From CAWBYL01 sp963793025 (lineage in GTDB: Bacteria > Actinomycetota > Acidimicrobiia > Acidimicrobiales > Acidimicrobilacustridaceae), in the NCBI GenBank assembly GCA_963793025.1, contig CAWBYL010000002.1:1-64000 (forward strand): 64,000 bases of DNA, written 5' to 3'. How positions within the stretch are numbered: the stretch's first letter is position 1; each line of letters opens with the position of its first letter. The translations under genes and the position numbers were made by a program. Of this stretch, positions 17,596-26,740 are shown piece after piece. The notes beneath the pieces are model-generated. The model did not search any database. It saw only the letters and a program-made list of their open reading frames with translations, and was not told the DNA's origin.

Positions 17596-19793
17596 TCAGC
17601 TCGGGACCGGGGAGGTCAACGAGCGGTACACGTCGGCCAGGGCGGCGGCCATGGTGTCGATGGTGAACCGGTCACGGACGGTCGCCCGGGCCCGGTCGGC
17701 CGAGTCGGGCCGCTGGGCCATGTCGAGGGCGGCAGCGATGCCGGTGGCCACCTCGCGAGGTGAGCGGGTGTCGATGAGCACGCCGGTGACGCCGGGCTCC
17801 ACGAAGGTCGGGGGCCCGCCACCGGCCGGAGCCGACGACGACGAGCCCGGCGGCCAGGGCCTCGAGCAGGGCGATGCCGAACTCCTCCTTGAGGCTGCCG
17901 CACACGTAGACGCCGCGGGGTCCGACCAGGCCGCCGCCGGCGGGGTCCGTGCCGAGATGGGCGGCGGCCAGCCAGCGGGCCACCACGTCGTTGGGCCGGT
18001 GGCCGGCCAGGACCAGGCCGGCCGCGGCCGCGGGGTCGCGCTCGACGACGGCGGCGATGAGCCCCACCTGCTCCTGCTCGGCGGGGGAGGGGTCGTCCAG
18101 GTCCCCGCCCACCATCACCAGGTTGCAGCGGGCCCGCACGTCGGGATCGCCGGCCCACGCCTCGACCACGCCGGCGGTGCCCTTCACCCGGTTGAGCCGT
18201 CCCACCGAGATGGCCAGCGGCAGCCCGTGGCGCTCGGGGGGCAGGTCGGCGATCAGGGCCTCGAGATCGGCGACGGCGGGGTCGCCACCGACGGCCACGG
18301 CGGCCCGGGCTGTCTCGGACACCTCGATGTCGATCCCCTCCGGCACCACCCGGTAGCGGGAGGGCTGATCGTCGATGTCGACCCCGACCAGCTCCAGCAG
18401 GTCGTGGTGCAGGTCGGGGCGGGGGAACAGCACGGTCTGAGCGGCGTCGTGGCCGAGCTGGTGCACCAGCCGAATGCGGAACCAGTAGTGCTCGCGCTGG
18501 TCGGCGTCGCCGAAGTTGTCGCGGCGCAGGGCGCCGGTGAGGTCCAGCCCGTGCACGGTGGCGTGGGGATCGGGGGCCAGGGTGAACACCAGCGGGATGC
18601 CCATCTCCCGGCAGACGGTGTGGGCGGCCAGGGAGCCCACGTCGGCCATGCGCACGTGGAAGGCGTCGAGCGGTCCGGCGTGGCGGAGCAGGCGGCGCAG
18701 ACCTCGCTCGACGGCGATGCGGGCCGACCAGCTGTCGGCGATGCCGGTGGCCGTGGACGGCAGCGGGATCCCGGCCAGACGGTGGTTGGCCCGGTCTCCG
18801 TCGTCGACGAGGTCAACGCTCGACGCCGTCGTCCCTCGCGAGATGGTGAGGACGTCGGTCACCGTCTCGTTGCGCACGAGGGCGTCGCCGAGGCGGACGA
18901 GCAGGGTGGCGATGCCTCCGTTGTCGCCGGCGCCCGATCGGGACAGCTCCCGGTCGAGGTCGGCGTGCAGGAACATCTGGGCCACGGCCAGCCCGTCGGC
19001 GCCCCTGGAGTCCCGACCCGAGTGACTGCTGGCGGGGGCCGAGGCGTCGAAGCGGGCCAGGCGCATGACGGCTTGGAGCTCGGAGTCCTCGGCGGCGGGA
19101 TCGCCGGTCGCCTCGATGGCGGCGAGCACGGCCCGGGCGGCGTCGTCGGCCCGGTCACCGAGGGCGGCGACGGCCGCCGTGCGCACCGCGATGTGCTCGC
19201 CGACGTCGAGGGCGATCCGATCGACGATGCCGTAGGCGAGCCGGCCGGGCACCACGCCGAGGGTCTCCACCAGACGGGCTCGCCCGTCGGGATCGCCGGT
19301 CTGGCGATGGGCGCCGTCGAGGGCCAGGGCGACGTGGTCGGGGGCGGAGCGGGCCCACCGCTGCAACGTGCGCTGGGCCACCATGCCGGCGAAGTCGCCG
19401 GCCGCCACCATGGCCACCAGCGGCCCGATGGCATCGAGGCGGGGCGGCCGGGCGACGAGGGCGGCGGCCGCGTGCTCCCGCAGGAAGCGGCGGGGATCGG
19501 CGAGCAACCGGGACAGCGCCTCGTCGGCGCCGTCGTCGAGCACCCGACCGAGGGCCTGGACCGCGGCGATGGCGGTGAGCTGGTCGTCCGGATCGAGGGT
19601 GGCGGCGATCAGGTCGGCGAGGTCGCTGGCGACTGGTCGCGGTCGCCGCTTGCCGGGCCAGGCCGTCGGCGGCCCGGATGGCATCGAGCAGGAACGGTGC
19701 CCCGCGCACCTGATCCAACGCTCGCTCCACGGACACGGAGGGTTTAGCACTAAACACCCCCGATATATTCCCCGTCGCCTCGCCCACAGACAT
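17596..19793 (-). pseudogene. HEAT-repeat domain fused to a GT4-type glycosyltransferase, two frameshifts
   Basis: The first frame, from 19793 (MSVGEATGNISGVFSAKPSV), shifts near 19635. About 240 residues of helical repeats follow: TLDPDDQLTAIAAVQALGRV, FLREHAAAALVARPPRLDAI, RLVETLGVVPGRLAYGIVDR, VRTAAVAALGDRADDAARAV, typical HEAT/PBS-lyase-like units. The glycosyltransferase part begins GDNGGIATLLVRLGDALVRN (donor-binding loop) and has HVRMADVGSLAAHTVCREMG, LAISVGRLNRVKGTAGVVEA and GSLKEEFGIALLEALAAGLV (the E-x7-E motif of retaining GT4 enzymes); a shift near 17822 precedes GPPTFVEPGVTGVLIDTRSP. The intact protein is about 730 residues. It resembles sucrose/trehalose-synthase-like retaining transferases, but the HEAT fusion is uncommon. 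The downstream UDP-glycosyltransferase follows by 11 bases. A GTG at about 19757 (VFSAKP) is an alternative start. Confidence 0.75.
19742..19755. promoter_or_regulatory. Palindrome GTTTAGCACTAAAC in an AT-rich pocket
   Basis: A perfect 14-base inverted repeat (GTTTAG-CA-CTAAAC) beside GATATATTC (19761-19769), the least GC-rich spot for kilobases. It lies at the very 5' end of the HEAT-glycosyltransferase gene. If translation starts at the GTG at about 19757, the palindrome covers codons 2-6 and would be well placed for a repressor, with AATATATC as a -10-like element. It is not a CIRCE element (the spacing is wrong). Confidence 0.4.
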
Positions 19794-19844
19794 GGAACCG
19801 GGGGCGGCCGACCGGGCCGGGCGGCCGCACGGGGATCGACGTCG

Positions 19845-20720
19845 TCAGCCTGCGAGCACGGCGTCGACGAACTGCTTCGGCGACTCCATCGGCGGATCGT
19901 CGGCCGCGTCCTCGATGACACGAAGCGGCCAGCCGTAGCGTTCGCTGGCCGCTTCGGCGATACGCACCCGGTTCGCCTTGTCGTGGCGACCCCACACCAG
20001 CGCGGTGGGCACCGAGATCCTCTCCAGGTCCTCGTCGGGGATGGGTGGTGTGCCCAGCGTTCCCATGAAGAACTTCATGGCCGCCTTGACCTGGGGGTCC
20101 CTGGCCCGGTCGAGGGAGTAGTCCCTCAACGCCGTCCACTTGTCGCCCATCGAGTCGCGGACCGCGGCGTCGTCGGCCAGGCACTGGTGCATGAACCGCC
20201 GATGGGACCGGTTGGTGGGGTGGACCATGAAGCCGATGAGCCCGGCCGCGAACCGGGGGCTGGGCCGGAACTTGGCCAGACCGAGGGAGTCGACCAGCAC
20301 CAGCCGCTCGATCATGTCCGGACGGGCGGCGACGTAGCGGGCGGCGACGGAGCCGCCGAGGATGTGGCCGACCAGGACCGACGGCTCGGCGCAGAACCGG
20401 TCCAACACGGCGTCGATCCAGTCGAACACGAGGCTGGCGGTCAGCCCGGACGGGGCGGTGCCGGACTGGCCGTGACCGGGGAAGTCGGGAGCGATCACGT
20501 GACAGGCGGCGGCCAGGCCGGGCAGGGCGCGGTACCAGCGCTCGGAGAACTCGCCGGGGCCGTGCAGCAGGACCAGCGGGGGCCCCGAGCCGGCCTCGAG
20601 CACGGCGGTCGGGATGCTCGCGAGCTCGACGCGGTGCTCGGCCACCTCCACCCCCTCGAGGAGCCGTCGCCGGCCCGACTCCCCCTGCAGATGTGATTCG
20701 GTCGATGTTCGGACTGTCAT
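19845..20720 (-). CDS. Alpha/beta-hydrolase fold protein lacking the catalytic Ser and His (probable pseudoenzyme)
   Basis: A 291-residue protein; ATG at 20720 follows GAGGAGCCACACG. The fold is plain: PPLVLLHGPGEFSERWYRAL with the oxyanion loop (residues 48-67), VIAPDFPGHGQSGTAP, a nucleophile-elbow strand SVLVGHILGGSVAARYV, LVLVDSLGLAKFRP, and TALVWGRHDKAN with the acid Asp247. At the elbow the expected G-H-S-L-G-G reads G-H-I-L-G-G: Ile120 (codon ATC) replaces Ser. Near the C-terminus the expected D-A-A-H-D-P-P-M reads D-A-A-D-D-P-P-M: Asp274 (GAC) replaces His. Each is one base from the catalytic codon, and the gene has no frame error. Either it is a non-hydrolytic binding protein or the consensus has two base errors. 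It is 144 bases downstream of the LuxR gene. Confidence 0.85.
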   Translation of the reverse strand: MTVRTSTESHLQGESGRRRLLEGVEVAEHRVELASIPTAVLEAGSGPPLVLLHGPGEFSERWYRALPGLAAACHVIAPDFPGHGQSGTAPSGLTASLVFDWIDAVLDRFCAEPSVLVGHILGGSVAARYVAARPDMIERLVLVDSLGLAKFRPSPRFAAGLIGFMVHPTNRSHRRFMHQCLADDAAVRDSMGDKWTALRDYSLDRARDPQVKAAMKFFMGTLGTPPIPDEDLERISVPTALVWGRHDKANRVRIAEAASERYGWPLRVIEDAADDPPMESPKQFVDAVLAG

Positions 20721-20864
20721 CGTGTGGCTCCTCGGGACTCGATGTCGGTGTCCTCCCCGCGAAGGTACGAATCGAGATGCGACGCCGACATCGCCCGTCC
20801 ACCCCATTCCGAGGGCGGGCGCCGATGGGGTGAACGACCCATCGGGTCCGGCCGACGGTCGGTG

Positions 20865-22507
20865 TCAGAGCAGTCCGTGCTCGTAGGCGTGGGCCGTGGC
20901 CGCGGCCCGGCTGGACACGCCGAGCTTGGTGAAGATGTTCTCCACGTGGCGGCCCGCGGTGTGGGGGCTGATGACCAGCTCGGAGGCGATCTCGCGGTTG
21001 GTCCGGCCCGCGGCCAACAAGGTCAGCACCTCGCGCTCTCGGCCCGAGAGCAGCGGCGATCCGGCATCGGTCCCGCCGGTGGGCCGATGGTCGAGCCCGT
21101 CGGTGAGGTCGCCCAGGCGACGAAGATCGGGCCCGGCGCCGAGCTCGGCGAAGGTGTCGCGTGCGTTGTCGACCTCGACCGCGGCGGTGGCCGCGTCGCC
21201 CATGGCCGCACAGGCCAGCCCCGCCAGCAGCCCGGTGCGGGCCGCCTCGTAGGGGATCGCCAGCCGCTGCCAGGCATCGGCGGCGGCTCGCAGGCGGGAC
21301 AGCGCCGCCTCCGGTTCCCTCTCGGCCAGGTGGATCGAACCCCATGCGTGGTCGGCCATGGCGGCCAGCATCGGCGACGGCGATGCGGCGGCGATCTCGG
21401 CGAGGTCCTCGGCCGCCTGGCGGGCTTCATCGAGGTCGGCGTCGGCCACGAAGATCTCCACCGCCGAGGCCAGCAGAGCCGGTCGTGAACCCGTCGGCCG
21501 GGGCTCGTCGATCACCCGGCGGATGCCGGCCGCCGCCCCGTCGAGATTGCCCTCGGCCAACTCCAGCAGGGCCAACCCGGGCATCGGTTCTCCGCCGTGG
21601 CGGCTGGCGCGCCGGTAGGCGAGCGCCGCGGCCTCGGTGTTCCCGGTCAGCCGGTGGAGCTCGGCCGCCTGGTAGTAGGCGAGGCCCAGCGCGGGGTGGG
21701 GCGGGTCGGTCAGTCGGTCGCAGGCCGACTCGACGGTGGACACCGCCGCCACCCAGTCACCGTTGGCCTGTTGGAGCTGGGACTGGTGGACGAGGCACTG
21801 GCCCCGATAGGGCACCAGCCCGGGTTGGGCGTCGCACCACGCCGACAGGGCGTTCGTCCACTCCGCGGCCCGGGCCAGGTCGAGGATCTGCATGTACTCG
21901 AGGATCACCGCGCAGTACACGAGGCCCGAAGCGATGGGCCCGACGTCGCCCGAGGCCACCGACAACATCACCTCGTCGAGCCGCGCCGTGCCCGTCCGGG
22001 TCTGACCAAGGGCCAGGAGGGCCTGGCCGTGACCCAACCCGGCCAGCGCGGCGAGGTCAGGGTCGCGGAAGCGGGAGGCGATCTCTGTCGCCCGCGCGGC
22101 CAGCTCCTTCGCCGTCGCCGGCTGGCCGGAATCCAAGGCGCCCACGAGCTCCGGGATGAGGAGGTAGCCGGCCGCCGCGCAGTCGGGCTCGGCGGCGATG
22201 ATCCCGTGGATGCGGCCGAGCCAGCTACCGGCCTGGGCCATCTGGTTTCGCAACATCAGCCCCAGCGCCAGCCAGAACGCGCACCGGGCCGCGTCGTCGA
22301 GCTGGCCGGCGTCGAGGTGGCGCCGGGACGCGTCCTCCAGGCCGACGAGCTCAGCGCGTCGTGGCCCAGCAGGTAGGCGGCGACGGCCAGCGCCTCGAGG
22401 TCGTCGGCGTCGAGCCCGTCCCGAGGGGCCCGCGCCAGCTCCTCATACCTGTCGGTCCAGTCCTGTTGCCTCGGAACCCCGCGGCCGCGAGGAAGGTCGC
22501 CGGCCAT
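20865..22507 (-). pseudogene. LuxR-family regulator with TPR-like N-terminus, one frameshift
   Basis: From ATG 22507 the first frame reads MAGDLPRGRGVPRQQDWTDR and LEALAVAAYLLGHDA; a single-base shift near 22340 leads to DASRRHLDAGQLDDAARCAF and LMLRNQMAQAGSWLGRIHGI. The next about 400 residues are helical TPR-type repeats (for example LGLAYYQAAELHRLTGNTEA, ALLELAEGNLDGAAAGIRRV). The C-terminal 65 residues are a LuxR DNA-binding domain: LSGREREVLTLLAAGRTNRE and VISPHTAGRHVENIFTKLGV. No receiver or AAA domain is visible, so the signal is probably sensed by the TPR part. About 545 residues. It is on the same strand as and upstream of the altered alpha/beta-hydrolase, and divergent from the ScyD/E-like gene. 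Confidence 0.83.
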
Positions 22508-22655
22508 GACGGTCAGTATGACGCGATCCACCGCCATCGATCCGGGGCCGACCTGGTGCGGGCGAGCTGAGCGTCAGTCCGAGGTTCGAGCAGGAAGTTC
22601 CTGTCCCCGTCGCCGTCGGGACGTCGCCGCCGGCGGCCACCTGACCGTCTGACCG

Positions 22656-22677
22656 GCGGGGGTGCAGGCACCCCGCG
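22656..22677. promoter_or_regulatory. Hairpin in the divergent LuxR / ScyD-like promoter gap
   Basis: GCGGGGGTGC-AG-GCACCCCGC pairs almost perfectly. It lies in the 266-base gap between the divergent genes (22508-22773), 97 bases before the ScyD/E-like start. It could be an operator or a 5' leader structure; nothing else clear is seen in the gap. Confidence 0.35.
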
Positions 22678-22773
22678 TCAGGGGTGCTTTCACTCTCGAC
22701 ATGGCGACGAGACAGGCCGACAGTCGATCTGACAGTCAGCCGAGGGGGCTGGCCCGAAGGGAGGGGATCGCAC

Positions 22774-23889
22774 ATGTCCGAGTCCACAAGCACGGAAGGT
22801 CGCGTCGTCGGGCGGGGCCGACGGGTACGTCATCGCGCCCGGCCCACGCTCAGGGGAGTGGTGGCGGTCCTCGCCGCCTTCCTGGCCGTGGTGGCGCTGA
22901 GCGGGACGGCCGACGCCCGGTCGAACCACCCGCAGACCCCCGACGTCCGCGCCGACGGCCTCGCCGGTCCGCTGTCGATCGACGTCGGCCACCGAGGTGA
23001 CGTGCTCGTCGGCCAGTCGTTCAGCGGTGCCGTCAGCTCGATCTGGTGGAACGGCAGGGTGACCGATCTCGTCAACGAGCCCGGGGCCGAAGCGGTGGCC
23101 TACGGCCCGTTCGGCACGGTGCTCTACACCGTCACCGACGAGGCCGGCGCCTCGTTGAAGGTCCGGCTGCCGTCGGGAGCGACCTACGTGTTGGCCAACC
23201 TCGGCCGCTACGAGAGGGTTCACAACCCGGACGCCGCCTCGGTCTACGGCATATCGGACCTCACGCCCGACTGCGCCGCCCAGTGGCCCGAGGCCGACTT
23301 CGGCCCGGTGACCTACACGGGCCAGATCGATGCCCACCCGTACGCCATCGCCGTCGGCGACGACGGGATCTACATCGCCGACGCCGCCGCCAACGCCATC
23401 CTCAAGGTCGACGTATGGGGCCGTGTCCGCACCGTCGCCGTGCTGGCGCCCCAGCCGATCCAGATCCCCGACGATCCGAGCGTGCTCGGGCTCCCGGCCT
23501 GCGTGGCCGGCCACACCTACAACTTCGAGCCGGTACCGACCGACATCGAGGTGGTCGGCCGGACGGGCTACGTGAGCCTGCTGCCCGGAGGGCCCGAGGA
23601 CGCCAGCCTCGGCGCCCGGGGCAGCGTGGTGAAGGTGGACCTCTCGAGCGGTGCTGTCTCGCCGGTGGCCGGCGGCTTCGCCGGGGCCACCGACCTGGCC
23701 GTGTCCCCGTCGGGCGACATCTACGTGACCGAGCTGTTCGCCGGGAAGATCACCGAGGTGTCACGACACGGAGGCACCCACACCGTGGCCGAGCTTCCGG
23801 ATCCGGCCGCCGTCGAGTGGGCGAACGGTCGGCTCTACGTCGGCTACGACGTCTTCGCCTCGGGCAAGGTCGCCACGTTGAAGGGCTGA
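22774..23889 (+). CDS. ScyD/ScyE-like secreted beta-propeller protein
   Basis: A 371-residue protein with a long twin-arginine-like basic start (GRGRRVRHRARP), hydrophobic core VVAVLAAFLAVVALSGT and cleavage after ADA, so it is exported. The mature part has repeated propeller blades: GDVLVGQSFSGAVSSIWWNG, HPYAIAVGDDGIYIADAAAN, GSVVKVDLSSGAVSPVAGGF, ATDLAVSPSGDIYVTELFAG, and the sequence PDCAAQWPEADFGPVTYTGQ typical of ScyD/ScyE-family proteins, which have an NHL-like six-bladed fold. The name comes from scytonemin clusters, but actinobacterial members have no proven role; a structural or binding function outside the cell is likely. It ends 28 bases before a strong terminator hairpin. Confidence 0.83.
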   Translation: MSESTSTEGRVVGRGRRVRHRARPTLRGVVAVLAAFLAVVALSGTADARSNHPQTPDVRADGLAGPLSIDVGHRGDVLVGQSFSGAVSSIWWNGRVTDLVNEPGAEAVAYGPFGTVLYTVTDEAGASLKVRLPSGATYVLANLGRYERVHNPDAASVYGISDLTPDCAAQWPEADFGPVTYTGQIDAHPYAIAVGDDGIYIADAAANAILKVDVWGRVRTVAVLAPQPIQIPDDPSVLGLPACVAGHTYNFEPVPTDIEVVGRTGYVSLLPGGPEDASLGARGSVVKVDLSSGAVSPVAGGFAGATDLAVSPSGDIYVTELFAGKITEVSRHGGTHTVAELPDPAAVEWANGRLYVGYDVFASGKVATLKG

Positions 23890-23917
23890 CGCCGACGAGC
23901 GTCCCCGTCGCAGTGCC

Positions 23918-23942
23918 GCCCTGCCGGATCGTCCGGCAGGGC
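23918..23942 (+). terminator. Strong hairpin after the ScyD/E-like gene
   Basis: Arms GCCCTGCCGGA and TCCGGCAGGGC (11 bases, perfect) with a TCG loop, 28 bases behind the stop codon. A stable GC stem without a T-run, as is common in high-GC actinobacteria. Confidence 0.75.
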
Positions 23943-24033
23943 TCACTGTGGCGGTCGGCCTCGGCGTCGGCGCCATCGCCCCGTCATCGCGTCGAACCGA
24001 ATGCCAGACTTCCCCGGTCGGGGGGGGTGAGTC

Positions 24034-26721
24034 ATGGCCGATCGGCCGTCGGGAACCGTGTCGCTGCTCTTCACCGACATCGAGAACTCGACGCGCTTGT
24101 GGGAGGAACAACCCGCGGCCATGCGCGACGCGTTGGCTCGCCACGACGACGTGGTGCGCACGGCGGTGGAGTCCACAGGCGGCTACGTGTTCGCCACCGG
24201 CGGCGACGGGTTCGCGGTCGCCTTCCAACGGGCCTCGGACGCGGTGACGGCGGCCATCGCCGCCCAGAAGGCGTTGCAGGGCGAAGCCTGGACCCACGGC
24301 CTGGACCTGAAGGTGCGGATGGGCGTGCACAGCGGCGAAGCCGACGAGCGGGGTGGTGACTACTTCGGTCCACCCGTGAACCGGGCGGCGCGAGTCATGG
24401 GGGCGGCGCGTGGGACCCAGATCGTCGTCTCGGCCACGACGGTGCAGCTGGTCGACGGATCGGCCGGCGCCGACTTCGTCGACCTGGGCCAGCACCGGCT
24501 GAAGGGCCTGGCCGAGGACGTGCACCTGTTCGCGGTGCGGGCTGACGGCCTCGTCGCCATCGACCACCCGTTGGCCAACGACGTCGAGGTTCGCGGGAAC
24601 CTCCCGCACCTCGCCACCGAGTTCGTCGGCCGGGTCGACGTCCTGCGCAACCGGGTCATGGAGCTGGCGGACCGGCGGCTGGTCACCCTCACTGGTCCGG
24701 GAGGGGTGGGCAAGACGAGGACGGCGATCGAGGTGGGCTGGCTCACCGTCGACCAGTTCCCCGGGGGCGTCTGGATGATCGACCTCGCTCCTGTCGCCGA
24801 CCCCGACGCCGTGGTGCCGGCCGTGGCCAGCACCTTGTCGGTGCAGCCGCAGGCGACGATCGAACTGCTGGCGTCCATCGTCGACTGGATGGGGAGCCGG
24901 CGGATGCTCCTCATCCTCGACAACTGCGAGCACGTCCTCACCGTGGCCAAGGACCTGGTCGTGGAGATCGTGGCCGGCTGCCCGACGGTCACGGTGCTGG
25001 CCACCAGCCGAGAGCCCCTCGGCATCACCGGTGAGCGAGTGGTGGCGGTCGGCTCGCTGCCCATCGACGATGCGGTGTCGTTGTTCCGTGAACGCGTGGA
25101 GGCGGCCGACGCCTCGGTGACGTTCGCGCCCGAGGATCACTCGACCCTCGTCTCGATCTGCGAACGGCTCGACGGGATCCCGTTGGCCGTCGAGTTGGCG
25201 GCGGCGCGGGCCCGGTCGCTGTCGCTCGACGACCTGGCCGCTCGGCTGGAGGACCGCTTCCGCCTCCTGCGCGGGGGCGGCAGGGGAGGCCTCGAACGCC
25301 ACCAGACCCTGCGGGCGACCGTGGCCTGGTCCTACCAGCTGCTCACCGAGCCCGAGCGGTTGCTGTTCGACCGCACGACGGTGTTCGCCGGCGGGTTCGA
25401 TCTCGACGCGGCCGAGGCGGTGGGCGCCGACGACGACGACATCGACCCCGACGACGTCGTCGATCTGTTGAGCCTCCTGGTGGACAAGTCGATGGTGATG
25501 GTCGACCGCACGGGCTCGGCCCTGCGCTACCGCCTGCTCGAGACGCTGCGCCAGTACGGCGAGGAGCGCCTCGACCAGCGGGGCGAGACCGCTGCGGTCC
25601 GCACCCGGCACCTGGCTCACTACGTCGTCCGGGCCCAGAGGGCACGGGAACTGCAGACCGGGCCCCGACAACTCGAGGGCGACGCCTTCTACGACAGGGA
25701 GTGGGACAACCTCCGTGCCGCCCAGGAGTGGTCGGTCGCCTCAGGCGATCTCGATGCCGCTCAGGATCTCGTCCATGGCACGTTCCTCTCCGCCTGGCAG
25801 CACATGCGCCTCGACGTCGTGGCCTGGACGAACCGGCTGCTCGAGTCCCACGACCCCGGTCTCGACATACGGGGGAGCACCTACCAGGCGGCCGGCACGT
25901 GGGCGTACATGTCCCTGCGCGGCAGGAACGAGAGGAAGGACCAGGAGGAGATGGCCCGCCTGGGAATCGAGCGGGACTCCGATCCGTGCGACACCGCGGT
26001 CTGCGGCTACCTCTTCGCCGTGGCCCGCCTCCAGGACGGCGACCCCGATTCGGCGCGGCGAGCACTCGAGGCGGCCGACACCGCGGCCGCCCGGACACCC
26101 GACCCCTACGGCCGGTACTGGGTGGCGACGGGCTGGGTCGTGCTCCGGGCCGCACTCGGACAAGCAGAGGCCTACTCCGAAGCCGTCGACCGCCTGGTCG
26201 CGGTGGCCGAGCGGGCTCAGGCGCCCTGGATGGTCAACGGGGCCCAGGTGTCGAAGGGCTTCCGCGCCGTCTCGCGGGGCGAGTACGGCGAGGCGGTGGA
26301 CACGCTGCGGTCCGCCCACACCCTGGCCGCCGACCTCGGGGCGACGGCGTTCCAGGGAGTGGCCGGAGCGGCATTGGCCCGAACGCTGCTGGTCGCCCCC
26401 GGCGGGGTACCCGGGCACGAGTGCCACGCACTGCTGGAGGAGGTGTACGACGCCCGGTTCTGGATGACCGTGTGGCAGATCCTCGACGCCGTCACCTTCG
26501 CCCTGGCGAGGCGAGGCGAGCTCGAGCCCTCGGCGCTGATCCTCGGGCACCTCGACCAGGAAGCCGACCTCGGGACCGGAGACCTGCTCACCCGGCGCCA
26601 CGAGAGCAGCGCCCTCGTCCGGGCCGACCCCCAGGCGGATGAGTGGCTCGCTCGCGGGGCGGCGATGTCCGCCGACGCCATCGTTGCCCTGGCCCTGGAT
26701 CGATTGTCCGCTCTGACCTGA
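24034..26721 (+). CDS. Class III adenylate/guanylate cyclase domain plus NB-ARC ATPase regulator
   Basis: An 895-residue protein. Residues 1-170 form a class III cyclase: SLLFTDIENSTRLWEEQPAA has the first metal Asp, ATGGDGFAVAF the second, and VNRAARVMGAARGTQIVVSA the Asn/Arg transition-state residues, so catalysis looks possible. Then an NB-ARC/AAA domain follows: LTGPGGVGKTRTAIEV (Walker A, about 225-240), RMLLILDNCEHVL (Walker B), VTVLATSREPLGITGE (sensor), ERLDGIPLAVELAAARARSL. The winged-helix/TPR tail contains ETLRQYGEERLDQRGETAAV. This is the common actinobacterial cyclase-ATPase architecture thought to couple nucleotide signalling to regulation; there is no DNA-binding domain. A run of eight G (24020-24027) forms or overlaps the ribosome site, ending six bases before ATG. 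Confidence 0.88.
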   Translation: MADRPSGTVSLLFTDIENSTRLWEEQPAAMRDALARHDDVVRTAVESTGGYVFATGGDGFAVAFQRASDAVTAAIAAQKALQGEAWTHGLDLKVRMGVHSGEADERGGDYFGPPVNRAARVMGAARGTQIVVSATTVQLVDGSAGADFVDLGQHRLKGLAEDVHLFAVRADGLVAIDHPLANDVEVRGNLPHLATEFVGRVDVLRNRVMELADRRLVTLTGPGGVGKTRTAIEVGWLTVDQFPGGVWMIDLAPVADPDAVVPAVASTLSVQPQATIELLASIVDWMGSRRMLLILDNCEHVLTVAKDLVVEIVAGCPTVTVLATSREPLGITGERVVAVGSLPIDDAVSLFRERVEAADASVTFAPEDHSTLVSICERLDGIPLAVELAAARARSLSLDDLAARLEDRFRLLRGGGRGGLERHQTLRATVAWSYQLLTEPERLLFDRTTVFAGGFDLDAAEAVGADDDDIDPDDVVDLLSLLVDKSMVMVDRTGSALRYRLLETLRQYGEERLDQRGETAAVRTRHLAHYVVRAQRARELQTGPRQLEGDAFYDREWDNLRAAQEWSVASGDLDAAQDLVHGTFLSAWQHMRLDVVAWTNRLLESHDPGLDIRGSTYQAAGTWAYMSLRGRNERKDQEEMARLGIERDSDPCDTAVCGYLFAVARLQDGDPDSARRALEAADTAAARTPDPYGRYWVATGWVVLRAALGQAEAYSEAVDRLVAVAERAQAPWMVNGAQVSKGFRAVSRGEYGEAVDTLRSAHTLAADLGATAFQGVAGAALARTLLVAPGGVPGHECHALLEEVYDARFWMTVWQILDAVTFALARRGELEPSALILGHLDQEADLGTGDLLTRRHESSALVRADPQADEWLARGAAMSADAIVALALDRLSALT

Positions 26722-26740
26722 TCACCCGTGGGTGGGATGG

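Noticed and set aside
17651..19747. 698-codon open frame on the plus strand
   Set aside because: It is antisense to the HEAT-glycosyltransferase, has no domain, and its Gly/Val/His-rich composition is the usual shadow of a GC-rich gene.
19742..19755. CIRCE heat-shock operator
   Set aside because: GTTTAGCACTAAAC shares TTAGCAC with CIRCE, but the second half and the 9-base spacer are missing, and no chaperone gene is near.
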